Positions 28,160 to 37,385 of a stretch of 64,000 nucleotides of DNA are shown here, one piece after another. The notes under the pieces were generated by a model. That model saw nothing but the letters and a program-made list of their open reading frames with translations, did no database searches and was not told the origin of the DNA. The stretch's first letter is position 1; each line of letters starts with the position of its first letter. Both the position numbers and the translations under genes were made by a program. This DNA is from Alteromonas abrolhosensis (GTDB lineage: Bacteria; Pseudomonadota; Gammaproteobacteria; Enterobacterales; Alteromonadaceae): positions 310,001-374,000 of the forward strand of contig NZ_MEJH01000003.1 of NCBI RefSeq assembly GCF_001953635.1, in the 5' to 3' direction.

Positions 28160-28564
28160 TTAAAAGGTAGCGACTACTCGTACGCTGTCGTTAACAGCGC
28201 CTGCGTCGACATAACCAATAGCGCCAGGATTACCTGCTACAGCAGATATCACTTCTGCGTCGCTACCTAATGCCTTTGGTGGTTGACCTTTACCGGTAAA
28301 TACGAGTTTTGACCAAAACGCAGTAAGCTGTGCTGCAGTTTTGTTTAATACTTTTCCGTTAAATTCATCGGTGGCGGCTTGCCCTTCTGCTAGCGCAACA
28401 GGTTCTGCCTGTGTGCCGCTAGGAAATGCCTTTGCTTTGTTAAGAAACAAACGGCTAATGCTTTCTTTGTCGAGGGTGTCAGCGTTACTTGGATGAACAA
28501 TAACTGCTACATCGGCAAAAGCTACGTTACAGCACAATCCTGCTGCAAGTATCCATTTCTTCAT
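28160..28564 (-). CDS. Small PstS-like periplasmic protein
   Basis: 134 residues: a signal peptide (MKKWILAAGLCCNVAFA) followed by about 117 residues resembling one lobe of a phosphate-binding protein (VAVIVHPSNADTLDKESISRLFLNKAKAFPSG, and GNPGAIGYVDAG at the end). That is about a third of a full PstS, so it cannot be a normal two-lobed receptor. The ATG at 28564 has AGAGGA six bases upstream. It is paired with the porin gene. Small proteins of this kind occur in related genera next to outer-membrane genes, but I know no tested function. Confidence 0.8.
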   Translation of the reverse strand: MKKWILAAGLCCNVAFADVAVIVHPSNADTLDKESISRLFLNKAKAFPSGTQAEPVALAEGQAATDEFNGKVLNKTAAQLTAFWSKLVFTGKGQPPKALGSDAEVISAVAGNPGAIGYVDAGAVNDSVRVVATF

Positions 28565-29190
28565 GATATGTCCTCTAGAGTCTGTTGAATGCTTGCTCTT
28601 CGTTTTTAACTTTCTTGCTAACCCGTTTGGCACGGTAAGTGGAGCTTTTAAACGGTTTGAGACAAACACGTGCTTGTGTGCTCATACTCATTGCAACGGG
28701 GTAAGTATTGGTCACAATTACCATATTCGCCAATTTGAGCGTAAAAAATTTAGCGTTTAAAAATTAATGACTTATACAAGCGTTTGAATTTGTCGCGAAG
28801 TGTAGATGAAGTTATAACTTAAGCAACTATACAAATGTCTAATACATACCTTTGCACTTTATAGCTGCCGATAACAAAATGTGATGAAAGCATGAAAATG
28901 AATATTAATTCAAATATTTCAATTAGTTAAATAATCACGCAGCATATTACTTAGTAATGAACGCCAATATTAACGTATATAAAAACATACGAAAACGTTC
29001 CGATACTCAACGCTCTTTTGTACATTTTTACAGCAGCTTAAGTGTAATTTAAGCTCAATATTCTGTTTGAGAATCTATTAGGTTTTTAGATAGAAAGCGG
29101 ACAACGCCATGGAAATCGCAGGCAAACAGCGTCCTAAAGGTTTATTACGAAAGGAACAAAAGGCTAGCGGGGCGTTATCCCCGCTTAATA
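28565..29190. other. Long intergenic region upstream of the small PstS-like gene
   Basis: 626 bp, AT-rich in its second half. Apart from the hairpin after the RND gene I see no gene, no Pho box and no repeat shared with elsewhere. It probably holds the promoter and upstream control sites of the binding-protein and porin genes. Confidence 0.5.
29166..29185 (-). terminator. Intrinsic terminator after the RND pump
   Basis: AGCGGGG, 6-base loop, CCCCGCT, then AGCCTTTTGTT on the minus strand, just after the pump gene's stop. Confidence 0.75.
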
Positions 29191-32100
29191 TTACGATTCG
29201 CCTTTTTTGTAGGGAATAGCCTGCTCCAGCTTTTCTATTTCCATGGTTCGCTGAAGTGGAGAGCCAGTGTTTCTCGCTAGCCAGCTATATGCAGTGGGAA
29301 CCACGTAAAGCGTCATAAAAGCAGACACAAGTACGCCAGAGAAAATGACCATACCAATGACCATCCTGCTTTCCGCCCCAGGTCCAGACGCTAACACAAG
29401 TGGCAGTGAGCTAAATACGGTAGTAAAGCCCGTCATTACGATAGGACGCAATCGCTGAGCAGCTGCACGTTTAAGTGCATACTCAAACTCCATACCGGCA
29501 TCGCGTAACTGGTTGGCAAACTCAACAATTAAAATACCGTTTTTAGCAGCAAGCCCAATTAGCATGACCAGACCAATTTGACTGTATATATTGATCGTCA
29601 TATCGCTAAAGAACAGCCCGATAAAAGCACCAACGAGAGCCAGCGGCACGGTAAGCATAATCACAAGCGGGTGTACCCAGCTTTCAAATTGTGCAGCCAA
29701 TATTAGGTAAGTCACGGCTAGCGCCAGCATAAATACATACACAAATGAGTTGCCCGCTTCTTGATACAGCTGAGACTCACCTTTATAGTCTATCGATACG
29801 TTGTCAGGCAGCTCCGTTTTAACAATATTTTCCAAATATTCAAGCGCTTGCCCCAGTGTATAGCCATCCGCTAAATTGGCAGAAATAGTCACAGCGCGCA
29901 TTCTGTTGTAGCGGTTAAGCTGTGCCGATGTGGCTTGTTCTTCAAAGGTTAGTAAGTTGTCCATCGGAATGAGTTCGCCCGTACGAGACGAGCGTACATA
30001 TAAATTCTCTATGCTGTTAGGACTTCTAAAGTCTTCCTCTTTGCCTTCCATAATGACATCGTATTCTTCGCCCCTATCGAGGAAAGTCGACACTCTGCGC
30101 TGTCCTAACATTACTTCCAACGTGCCGCCAATATCGCTGATGGACACGCCGAGATCTGCCGCCCTGTCGCGATTAATATTTACCAGTAACTGTGGCGAGG
30201 TTTCCTTATAATCTGAATCTAAGCGAATTAACCTTGGGTTCTGCGCCGCTTTTTGTAAAACGATGTCACGCCATTCAACAAGGTTTTCATAAGTATCGCC
30301 TTGTAATACGAACTGAACAGGACGACCCAGCCCTCCGCCAGAAATACCGCTGCGCATAATGGCAAAAGCACGTACGTCAGGTACATTGTTTAGTTTCGCG
30401 CTGATTTCATCCATTAGTGAAAACGTGCTGAAATCTCGCTCGTCCCAGTCAGCGGAGCCCACGATAGCAATACCTGCGTTGCCTCCGAAACCAGGTGTTC
30501 GAACTAGAAGACGATTGATTTCACCACTTTCACGGTAGGGCATTAAGATACTTTCGATCTTTTCGAGGTTCTTCGCATTACTTTCAAAACTTGCCCCTTC
30601 CTGCGCGTTCATCAATATAAAGAAGTTACCTCTGTCTTCTTTAGGTACAAACTCGCTTGGTACTTTCTCAGAAAGCTGCACCAGTGCAACCACAGCAATA
30701 ATAAGCATTAACAGCATAAGAATAGGCTGGTGCAGAGTTTTACCTAGCGTATTGAAATAGCCGTTTTCCAGTTTTGAGAATTGCTTATCCATCCAGCCTC
30801 CGAAGCCAGATGAGCGGGTGCGTTTCTTAAGAATTTTTGACGCCATCATGGGCGACAACGTTAACGCGGTGAAGCTTGAGAATGCTACAGCTGCGGCAAT
30901 AGCCAGCGCGAATTCAGTGAATAACCTTCCGATGTTTCCCTCAAGGAAAACCAGCGGTACAAATACAGAAATTAGCACCAGCGTGGTTGCAATAACTGCA
31001 AACCCAACTTCTTTCGCGCCGCGGTAGGCGGCCAAAATAGGCGGTTCGCCCATTTCTATGCGTCGATAGATGTTCTCCAGCACAACAATAGCGTCGTCCA
31101 CCACTAGGCCAATGGCTAACACCATAGCGAGTAGCGTGAGTAAGTTGATTGAGAAGCCCAGCGCATACATCACAATGAAGGCGGCAATAATAGAGACGGG
31201 TACGGTAACTGCCGGAATCAACGTGGCGCGAATATTTCCGAGGAAAAGGTAAATAACGATCACCACCATTAGCATGGCGATCCCCAATGTTTCATACACT
31301 TCATCAATCGACGCTTCGATAAACACTGATGAATCGTAGCTAGGTACAATAAAGATATTGTCAGGAAGGGTGGCTTCTATTTTTTCAATTTGCGCTTTTG
31401 CAGCACGGGCAACGTCTAGCGTATTAGCTTTGGACTGTTTAACGATACCTAGTCCAATCATGTTCACGCCATCGCCACGAAACTCGGTTTCGTCATCTTC
31501 GGCAGTTAACTCAACATGAGCGATTTCACCAAGGCGTACAAGGTAGCCGTTGTCTCCAATCGCGACTGTTAGTGCGGCAAAATCATCAGGCGTAAGAAAA
31601 GTTCGCGCAACGCGTACTTCAAAGTTACGGTCAGTACTTTCCACTTCACCAGCCGGTAATTCCACATTCTCGGCGCGAATAACTTGCTCGACATCGTTAA
31701 CCGTAATGCCTCTTGCCGCCATTGCATTGCGGTCTAAGAATACCTTCATGGCATATCGTCTTCCGCCACCAATTTGGACTCGGGCAACACCATCGACAAT
31801 TGAAAGCCTATCCACTAATACACGCTCGGCGTAGTCGGTCAATTCCATAGTATTAAGGTTAGTGCTTCGAAGGTTGTACCACACCACGGCGCTTTCATCT
31901 GAGTTCGCTTTAGACACTTCAGGTGGATCAGCTTGGTCGGGCAAGTTATTGAGCGCGCGACTTACTCGTTCGCGTACGTCATTCGCCGCGGCGTCAATAT
32001 CACGAGAAAGCTTAAACTCAATGGTTATATCGGAACGACCATTGCGAGAGGTCGAGGTTACGTTTTTTATGCCCTCAATACCGGATATTCTATCTTCTAA

Positions 32101-32298
32101 TAGCTGGGTAATTCGGGTTTCCACTATATTCGCAGATGCACCTGTGTAGGTGGTACTTACCGAGACAATAGGTGGGTCGATATCTGGGTATTCTCGCAAA
32201 CTCAACATGGTAAAAGCGACAACGCCAAAAATGATCAGCAGTAAATTGATAACCGTTGCAAAAACGGGGCGCTTTACAGAAACGTCTGACAGTAACAT
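29191..32298 (-). CDS. RND efflux pump permease (HAE1 type)
   Basis: 1035 residues, the usual size of AcrB/MexB-like proteins. There are 12 membrane segments with two large periplasmic loops. The N-terminus is LLSDVSVKRPVFATVINLLL, and the TM4 proton-relay acidic pair sits in AIGLVVDDAIVVLENI, with GxxxD-type motifs nearby. The C-terminal half repeats the fold (AAKNGILIVEFANQ). It exports drugs or other amphiphiles by proton antiport. It follows the periplasmic adaptor gene by 14 bp. No TolC-type channel or regulator gene is adjacent. Confidence 0.95.
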   Translation of the reverse strand: MLLSDVSVKRPVFATVINLLLIIFGVVAFTMLSLREYPDIDPPIVSVSTTYTGASANIVETRITQLLEDRISGIEGIKNVTSTSRNGRSDITIEFKLSRDIDAAANDVRERVSRALNNLPDQADPPEVSKANSDESAVVWYNLRSTNLNTMELTDYAERVLVDRLSIVDGVARVQIGGGRRYAMKVFLDRNAMAARGITVNDVEQVIRAENVELPAGEVESTDRNFEVRVARTFLTPDDFAALTVAIGDNGYLVRLGEIAHVELTAEDDETEFRGDGVNMIGLGIVKQSKANTLDVARAAKAQIEKIEATLPDNIFIVPSYDSSVFIEASIDEVYETLGIAMLMVVIVIYLFLGNIRATLIPAVTVPVSIIAAFIVMYALGFSINLLTLLAMVLAIGLVVDDAIVVLENIYRRIEMGEPPILAAYRGAKEVGFAVIATTLVLISVFVPLVFLEGNIGRLFTEFALAIAAAVAFSSFTALTLSPMMASKILKKRTRSSGFGGWMDKQFSKLENGYFNTLGKTLHQPILMLLMLIIAVVALVQLSEKVPSEFVPKEDRGNFFILMNAQEGASFESNAKNLEKIESILMPYRESGEINRLLVRTPGFGGNAGIAIVGSADWDERDFSTFSLMDEISAKLNNVPDVRAFAIMRSGISGGGLGRPVQFVLQGDTYENLVEWRDIVLQKAAQNPRLIRLDSDYKETSPQLLVNINRDRAADLGVSISDIGGTLEVMLGQRRVSTFLDRGEEYDVIMEGKEEDFRSPNSIENLYVRSSRTGELIPMDNLLTFEEQATSAQLNRYNRMRAVTISANLADGYTLGQALEYLENIVKTELPDNVSIDYKGESQLYQEAGNSFVYVFMLALAVTYLILAAQFESWVHPLVIMLTVPLALVGAFIGLFFSDMTINIYSQIGLVMLIGLAAKNGILIVEFANQLRDAGMEFEYALKRAAAQRLRPIVMTGFTTVFSSLPLVLASGPGAESRMVIGMVIFSGVLVSAFMTLYVVPTAYSWLARNTGSPLQRTMEIEKLEQAIPYKKGES

Positions 32299-32312
32299 GA
32301 CGGTAAGCTCCC

Positions 32313-33362
32313 TTAGCGGTTTAACACATTAACCGGAGATTGGTCGCGCACCCGAAGTGTGCCTTCGGTAATGACTTCGTCGCCTTCGTTTAGCCCACTC
32401 ACAATTTGTACTAGCCCAGGACGACGCTCTCCAATTACCACTTCGGTTTGCTGTGCAACGTTATCATTAACCACATACACGTATTGCTTGTCTTGTACAG
32501 GAACCAGTGCCTTTTCCGGAAGCACCAAGGTGTTAAGCACGCGCTTTTCTACCACCACAGTAAGCAGCATACCGGGGCGCAGGCGATTGTCTTTATTGTC
32601 AATTGTGGCACGCATACGAATAGAGCGGCTAATTGGGTCAAGGCGCGTATCAATGTTGGTAATTTTCCCTGTGAATTCTTCTCCAGGGTAAGCCACTGAT
32701 GATGCACTTAATGTCTGCCCTTTCGCCACGCTTGCAAGGTGATTTTCAGCAATACTGAAGTCAACTTTGATTAGGCTAATGTCATCTAAGGTAGTAATAG
32801 TGTCACCAGGCTGAACCAGCGAGCCAATACTGATTTCACGGTTGCCTAACAACCCGCTAAATGGCGCGCGAATCTGTAAGTCATTAAGCTGTGCTAGGGC
32901 AATATCTAGCTGTGCCTGCAAGGCTTTTACCCGTGCTTGCTGTTCGTCCAGCAGTTGTTCAGAAGTAGCGTTAGACTGGCGTAAGTCTGCTATGCGCGTG
33001 AACTGGCGTTTAGCCTCATCGATATTCGCCTTGAGTTCTTCTACTCTGGCACGTTCTTCTGTGTTATTTAACTGAACGAGTAGTTCACCCTCTATGACTT
33101 TATCGCCGTCTTCAAAATTAATCGCTTTCACAGTATCTGTAACCTGTGCGGTAATGTTTACCGACTCATTGGCGATAGCAGTACCTAATGACTCAATCGT
33201 AATGGGGAATGCCTGTGATGATACCAGGGCGGTTTTTACCGGCGTTGCTCTGACACTGCTGTTACTCGCGCTCTCTTCCTGCGGCATATTGAGATATACT
33301 ACAACGCCCGCGAGTAACACTACGCCAAGCAACAAAGGCGATAAAGATAATCGTGAAGACAT
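32313..33362 (-). CDS. RND efflux periplasmic adaptor (membrane fusion protein)
   Basis: 349 residues with an N-terminal anchor (LLLGVVLLAGVVVYL). Next come the lipoyl halves (INFEDGDKVIEGELLVQLNN and LQIRAPFSGLLGNREISIGSLVQPGD), a coiled-coil hairpin, a beta-barrel and a membrane-proximal domain (VVIGERRPGLVQIVSGLNEGDEVITEG). It links the RND permease to an outer-membrane channel. The ATG at 33362 has AGGAAAGG just before it; a longer frame to 33434 lacks a ribosome site. Encoded immediately upstream of its permease. Confidence 0.95.
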   Translation of the reverse strand: MSSRLSLSPLLLGVVLLAGVVVYLNMPQEESASNSSVRATPVKTALVSSQAFPITIESLGTAIANESVNITAQVTDTVKAINFEDGDKVIEGELLVQLNNTEERARVEELKANIDEAKRQFTRIADLRQSNATSEQLLDEQQARVKALQAQLDIALAQLNDLQIRAPFSGLLGNREISIGSLVQPGDTITTLDDISLIKVDFSIAENHLASVAKGQTLSASSVAYPGEEFTGKITNIDTRLDPISRSIRMRATIDNKDNRLRPGMLLTVVVEKRVLNTLVLPEKALVPVQDKQYVYVVNDNVAQQTEVVIGERRPGLVQIVSGLNEGDEVITEGTLRVRDQSPVNVLNR

Positions 33363-33499
33363 AACCTTTCCTATAGGTAAAAAAGTATCCCATTGCGCAT
33401 TATCAACTCGTAAAAAGGATACCCAAGCACACAAAATCCGCTTACGATTCTTCGCAAGCGCCGCTATACGTTAAGTTTGTGTACCGCGTTATTATTTTT

Positions 33500-33663
33500 A
33501 TACCAATCCGTATAGATCATTGCCCTCTCAGAAGGCGAGTTTAAAATGTCCGTACTCTTTGTTGTGTCACCTTGATGTAGAACCACTACACCTGCGGTAA
33601 CACGCCGCGATTACGAACATTTTAACTCTCGCTGAGTGGGTAATGATCTACGCGGACTGGTAT
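33500..33663 (-). mobile_element. MITE-like element, short form (copy B)
   Basis: 164 bp between the RND adaptor and the Nudix gene, inverted relative to copy A. The left end is ATACCAATCCGTATAGATC, the right end the complement of ATACCAGTCCGCGTAGATC. The core shares long stretches with copy A, including TGTTGTGTCACCTTGATGTA and GCGGTAACACGCCGCGATTA. The ends plus subterminal repeats pair over about 55 bases, leaving a centre of about 50. No coding capacity. Confidence 0.82.
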
Positions 33664-33761
33664 TAGTTGTGTTATTTTTATTTTTGCGTAGAGTCTGTCT
33701 CTTAATATTGTTTATTTTTACAACAATCACAAACAGCTTCTTGAGTATTTTACCCAAATCG

Positions 33762-34307
33762 ATGGTCATCTTATTTCGCTTATCAGCTATATTCGCTGTT
33801 TTAACGCTTTTTGCATGTTCACAGTCTTCACCCAGCGCGCCAATGTGTCGTGTATCCGATGCGCTTTTAGCTCAAAAGGTCGGGTCTGATGTAGAAGATA
33901 AAATCACTCCCATTGCAGCCTCCTGCCTTATAAAAGCGAAGGATAAGGTGTTATTAGTTAAACACCGACTTTCTGGGAAGTTAGACTTCCCGGGAGGAGG
34001 CTTGCAGGAAAATGAAACGGTCGCGTGTACTGCGCATAGAGAAACATGGGAAGAAACAGGGTTTAATGTTGAAGTCACGCAGTATTTATCCACCACGCCC
34101 AATGGTTTGGTTATATTTGGCTGTGATCTAGATGCTGGCGTTGAGACCCTGCCAGACACTTTTGATGCGCCCCCATGGGCAAAACTGGAAGTCATAAAAC
34201 TTGTAAAAGTAGACCCATTTAAGCTCGACCACGAATCGATGCGTTTCGCTGACGATCTTATTCCCTTGCGCGATGGCTATACCCAATTCGTTATAAAGCA
34301 GCCCTGA
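33762..34307 (+). CDS. Nudix hydrolase with predicted lipoprotein signal
   Basis: 181 residues. The N-terminus MVILFRLSAIFAVLTLFACSQ is a lipoprotein signal (lipobox LFAC), unusual for Nudix enzymes, which are normally cytoplasmic. A complete Nudix box follows: GGLQENETVACTAHRETWEE then TGF, fitting G-x5-E-x7-REUxEExGU. The preceding CLIKAKDKVLLVKHR is the usual first strand. It would hydrolyse a nucleoside diphosphate linked to X, outside the cytoplasm if exported. The frame is open upstream into the MITE-like element, so a longer protein starting there is possible but has no ribosome site. Confidence 0.75.
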   Translation: MVILFRLSAIFAVLTLFACSQSSPSAPMCRVSDALLAQKVGSDVEDKITPIAASCLIKAKDKVLLVKHRLSGKLDFPGGGLQENETVACTAHRETWEETGFNVEVTQYLSTTPNGLVIFGCDLDAGVETLPDTFDAPPWAKLEVIKLVKVDPFKLDHESMRFADDLIPLRDGYTQFVIKQP

Positions 34308-34372
34308 CAAAGCATTGTTCATTGTTGCGGGTATTGGTAAATTGTCCCCAATAAAAAAACAGGAGAAGTGGC

Positions 34373-35140
34373 TTGTTTTCACTGCCAACCTTAAGTCTTA
34401 AAGGCAAAGTATCTGAACAAGAATGGCAAACACGTGTCGATTTAGCTGCGTGCTACCGCTTAGTCGCAGACATGCGATGGGGCGATCTTATTTACACGCA
34501 TATTTCTGCCAAAGTACCAGGCACTGACCATTATCTGGTTAACGCCTTTGGCCTGACATTTGACGAGGTTACCGCCTCTAATCTGGTAAAAGTCGATTTA
34601 GAGGGAAACATCCTTGATGACACGCCTTACGGCATAAACCCCGCCGGCTTTACCATTCACAGTGCTATCCACGAAGTGCGCCACGATGCCCAATGCGTGA
34701 TTCACCTGCATACCCTAGCCACCATTTCAGTCGCGTCTGTTAAAGGCGGGCTCAAGCCGTGGAGCCAGTATTCGATGTTTTCATTACCGTCACTTTCATA
34801 TCACAGCTACGAAGGTCTAGCCGTTGATGATAGTGAAAAGAAACGCTTACAAGATGACCTTGGCGACACGAACCACATGCTTTTACCTAACCATGGGGGC
34901 CTAACTCTTGGCCCAACCGTTGGCGACGCCTTTATGCGCTTTTACGATTTGCAGCGCGCGTGCGAAATTCAGCTCGCCCTAATGCAGTCTAACGAAGAGG
35001 TTATCGAAATACCGCAGAGTATTATTGACGGCATATATGCGCAAGCAAGCGTTGTTCACAGCGGCGAAACAGGTGGCCAGAAAGCTTGGCCAGCCATGCT
35101 GCGTAAAGCCTACAAACTAGACCCAGGCTTTTGCGAATAA
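34373..35140 (+). CDS. Class II aldolase/adducin family protein
   Basis: 255 residues beginning at TTG 34373, supported by AGGAG seven bases upstream. The class II aldolase domain shows DMRWGDLIYTHISAKVPG, the zinc ligands in CVIHLHT (HxH) and a later His in MLLPNHGGLTLG. Members cleave sugar phosphates, sugar acids or related compounds. It lies 55 bp before an enolase-superfamily dehydratase gene on the same strand, so a final retro-aldol step in a sugar-acid pathway is plausible. The substrate is not shown. Confidence 0.85.
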   Translation: MFSLPTLSLKGKVSEQEWQTRVDLAACYRLVADMRWGDLIYTHISAKVPGTDHYLVNAFGLTFDEVTASNLVKVDLEGNILDDTPYGINPAGFTIHSAIHEVRHDAQCVIHLHTLATISVASVKGGLKPWSQYSMFSLPSLSYHSYEGLAVDDSEKKRLQDDLGDTNHMLLPNHGGLTLGPTVGDAFMRFYDLQRACEIQLALMQSNEEVIEIPQSIIDGIYAQASVVHSGETGGQKAWPAMLRKAYKLDPGFCE

Positions 35141-35195
35141 TGTAGCTTAGCCAGCTAAACGCCAACTCATTTCAAACAGGAATTGTTTAACCATT

Positions 35196-36380
35196 ATGAA
35201 AGTCACCAAAGTAGAAATTTTCGATATCGAATGCCCTAAGCGCCCTCAGTGGAACCCTGTTTTCGTGCGCGTTTACACCGATGAAGGCATTACTGGAGTA
35301 GGTGAAGCAGGGCTTGCTTATGACTGGGGCCATAGCGCTGCAGCTCACATGATTAAAGAAATCGCCGAAGCCATGCTAATTGGCTTTAACCCTTTCCACA
35401 CGGAACTGCTCTGGTCCAGAATGCTGCGCGAAGGTTTCTGGGGATTAGGCGGCGGCCCTGTAATTTATGCAGCGATGAGCGCCATTGATACTGCACTTTG
35501 GGATATTAAAGGCAAAGCACTTGGCTTGCCTGTTTACGAATTACTTGGCGGCAAGACCAATGGCAAGCTTCGTAGCTACGCCAGCCAGCTTCAGTTTGAC
35601 TGGGATAAAGAAGTAACCAAGCTTAACGACCCCGCTGACTATGCTCGCGCCACCGAGAAAGCGCTTAAAGATGGTTATGACGCAGTAAAAGTTGACCCCA
35701 TTGTTTACGATAAAGACGGTAACACGCACTTCGACAGGACCAAGCTCTTCACTAAGCCAGAGCTTAAACTTTTCAAAGCCCGCCTTCAGGCTATTAGAGA
35801 CACCATGGGCGAAGACGGCGACATCATCTTTGAATGTCACAGCTTATTAGGTGCATCAACGGCTATTCAATTGGGCGACATCGTTGAGGAAATCGGCTGC
35901 TTGTATTACGAAGAGCCAGTGAATTACCTTAACTCGAAGCTTCACGACAAAGTGGCGAAAAACGTGAACGTGCCCATTGCGGGCGGTGAGCGCTTGTATC
36001 ATCGCTGGGATGTGCGCCCTTACCTTGAAGACCAATCAATTGATGTACTTCAACCTGATGTAGGCCTTTGTGGTGGTTTCACGGAAGCGAAAAAAGTGTG
36101 TGACTATGCTGACATTTACGATGTTCGCATTCAGGCTCACGTATGTGGAGGGCCTGTGGCTACAGCGGCTAGCCTACATTTAGAAACGGCCATTCCAAAC
36201 TTCTTAATTCACGAGCACCACACTTACGCCATTAAAGACTGGAACCGTGAACTTTGTATCCAAGACCCTCAGCCGGTAAACGGCTTTATTGAAGCACCTG
36301 ACACACCGGGGATTGGTATCGATTTAAATGATGAGGTGGTTTACCGCTCTCCACACATGACGGTCACTGCACTAAAATAA
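35196..36380 (+). CDS. Mandelate racemase/enolase-superfamily sugar-acid dehydratase
   Basis: 394 residues. The N-terminal capping domain carries GITGVGEAGLAYDWG. The barrel has a catalytic Lys in GYDAVKVDP, metal ligands in FECHS, YYEEPVN and IAGGERL, and a His in QAHVCGGPV. This fits an acid-sugar dehydratase (galactonate/gluconate dehydratase-like branch). It probably converts an aldonate to a 2-keto-3-deoxy sugar acid. Neighbours (aldolase, lactonase-like amidohydrolase, SDR) support a non-phosphorylative sugar pathway; the sugar is unknown. Confidence 0.85.
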   Translation: MKVTKVEIFDIECPKRPQWNPVFVRVYTDEGITGVGEAGLAYDWGHSAAAHMIKEIAEAMLIGFNPFHTELLWSRMLREGFWGLGGGPVIYAAMSAIDTALWDIKGKALGLPVYELLGGKTNGKLRSYASQLQFDWDKEVTKLNDPADYARATEKALKDGYDAVKVDPIVYDKDGNTHFDRTKLFTKPELKLFKARLQAIRDTMGEDGDIIFECHSLLGASTAIQLGDIVEEIGCLYYEEPVNYLNSKLHDKVAKNVNVPIAGGERLYHRWDVRPYLEDQSIDVLQPDVGLCGGFTEAKKVCDYADIYDVRIQAHVCGGPVATAASLHLETAIPNFLIHEHHTYAIKDWNRELCIQDPQPVNGFIEAPDTPGIGIDLNDEVVYRSPHMTVTALK

Positions 36381-36451
36381 TGTAGAAGCTTAAGGGATTT
36401 ATTGAAAAACAATAAACCCGACGCTAGCTTTGCACTTAAGCTAAACCCGTT

Positions 36452-37327
36452 TTATGCGATGCCGTACCATTGCTTCGCATTACCATACAGCAGCGCCGCT
36501 TTTTGAGTTACAGAAAGCGGCGTTGTCATGTCAACGAACCCGTGCCAAAGCGCGGCATACGGCATTCGCCACTGACACAGCGGGTAATTGCTGGCAAACA
36601 TCATGTGATCTGTGCCAACGGTGTCCAGCAAGGTTTCAAAAACATAAGACGCTCGCTGCCACTGCCAACAGCGGTCTTGCATTTCTAATCCCGAGAACTT
36701 AAACACAACTTGCTCAGTTTCATTTAAGTCGCGAATATTCTGCCGCCATGTTTTAAACGCAAAACTCTTTACCTCAATCGGCGCTATAGCGGCATGGTTG
36801 ATAGCTACGTTTAACGCAGGCGTTTGTTCTAATACCGTTAGCAGCGCACGTACGGCATTGCTATCTGCAAGATTTAACTGCGCCTCAAAAGATAAGCCTT
36901 GCGACGCCATATGATGAAGCCCCCATTTAACTTTAGGGGTACGTAAAAGTGCTTCAGCCTCGTCATCTAATATATGACGAAGCCCGCGTACTGAATGGTA
37001 ATTATTGAGCTTGTCGATATGACTGCCAACAGTATTTCCGGTTAAGTCGATACACCCAATTGAACGAAATGGCAGCGTACAATGGCGCTCCAAGAAAGCA
37101 ATTTCACGCCATGGTCTTTCGTTATCGAAACCCGCTTCAATGTGAACAAACCCACCTAACCGGCCTAATGAAGCGCGGTAGAGCGTGTGCTCTGTAGTGA
37201 GTTTGGCAATCACCATTTTGTCTGGCCAAAAGGGCGCATTGGCAGGTTTTAGCCAATCGTAACGCCCTTCACTTAAGGCAAAGAAATGAATATGAGAGTC
37301 TATCCAAGCACCTGAATATTTTTTCAT
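36452..37327 (-). CDS. Amidohydrolase-2 family lactonase-like protein
   Basis: 291 residues. The barrel starts GAWIDSHIHFF (HxH metal motif) and ends FASNYPLCQWRMP, where the usual Asp of SDWP is Asn, as in some lactonase-like members. Relatives hydrolyse sugar lactones such as fuconolactone or rhamnonolactone. It is convergent with the dehydratase gene and 58 bp downstream of the SDR gene on the same strand, so the two are probably co-transcribed. Assignment to lactone hydrolysis is inferred from family and context. Confidence 0.8.
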   Translation of the reverse strand: MKKYSGAWIDSHIHFFALSEGRYDWLKPANAPFWPDKMVIAKLTTEHTLYRASLGRLGGFVHIEAGFDNERPWREIAFLERHCTLPFRSIGCIDLTGNTVGSHIDKLNNYHSVRGLRHILDDEAEALLRTPKVKWGLHHMASQGLSFEAQLNLADSNAVRALLTVLEQTPALNVAINHAAIAPIEVKSFAFKTWRQNIRDLNETEQVVFKFSGLEMQDRCWQWQRASYVFETLLDTVGTDHMMFASNYPLCQWRMPYAALWHGFVDMTTPLSVTQKAALLYGNAKQWYGIA

Positions 37328-37385
37328 TTTTACTTGTCGAACCTTGACTTATGTACCAGCGAATAGCGCAATTAAGGCTGCCTTT

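Noticed and set aside
28563..28760. A 65-codon plus-strand frame between the small PstS-like gene and the RND gene
   Set aside because: It starts in the ribosome site region of the opposite gene and shows no protein-like pattern.
33636..33761. N-terminal extension of the Nudix gene starting inside the MITE-like element
   Set aside because: No ribosome site; the extension is hydrophobic junk preceding a proper lipoprotein signal at 33762.
36394..36419. Hairpin GGGATTTATTG...CAATAAACCC between the dehydratase and amidohydrolase genes as a terminator
   Set aside because: Imperfect, AT-rich and without a U-run on either strand; possible but not supported enough to list.
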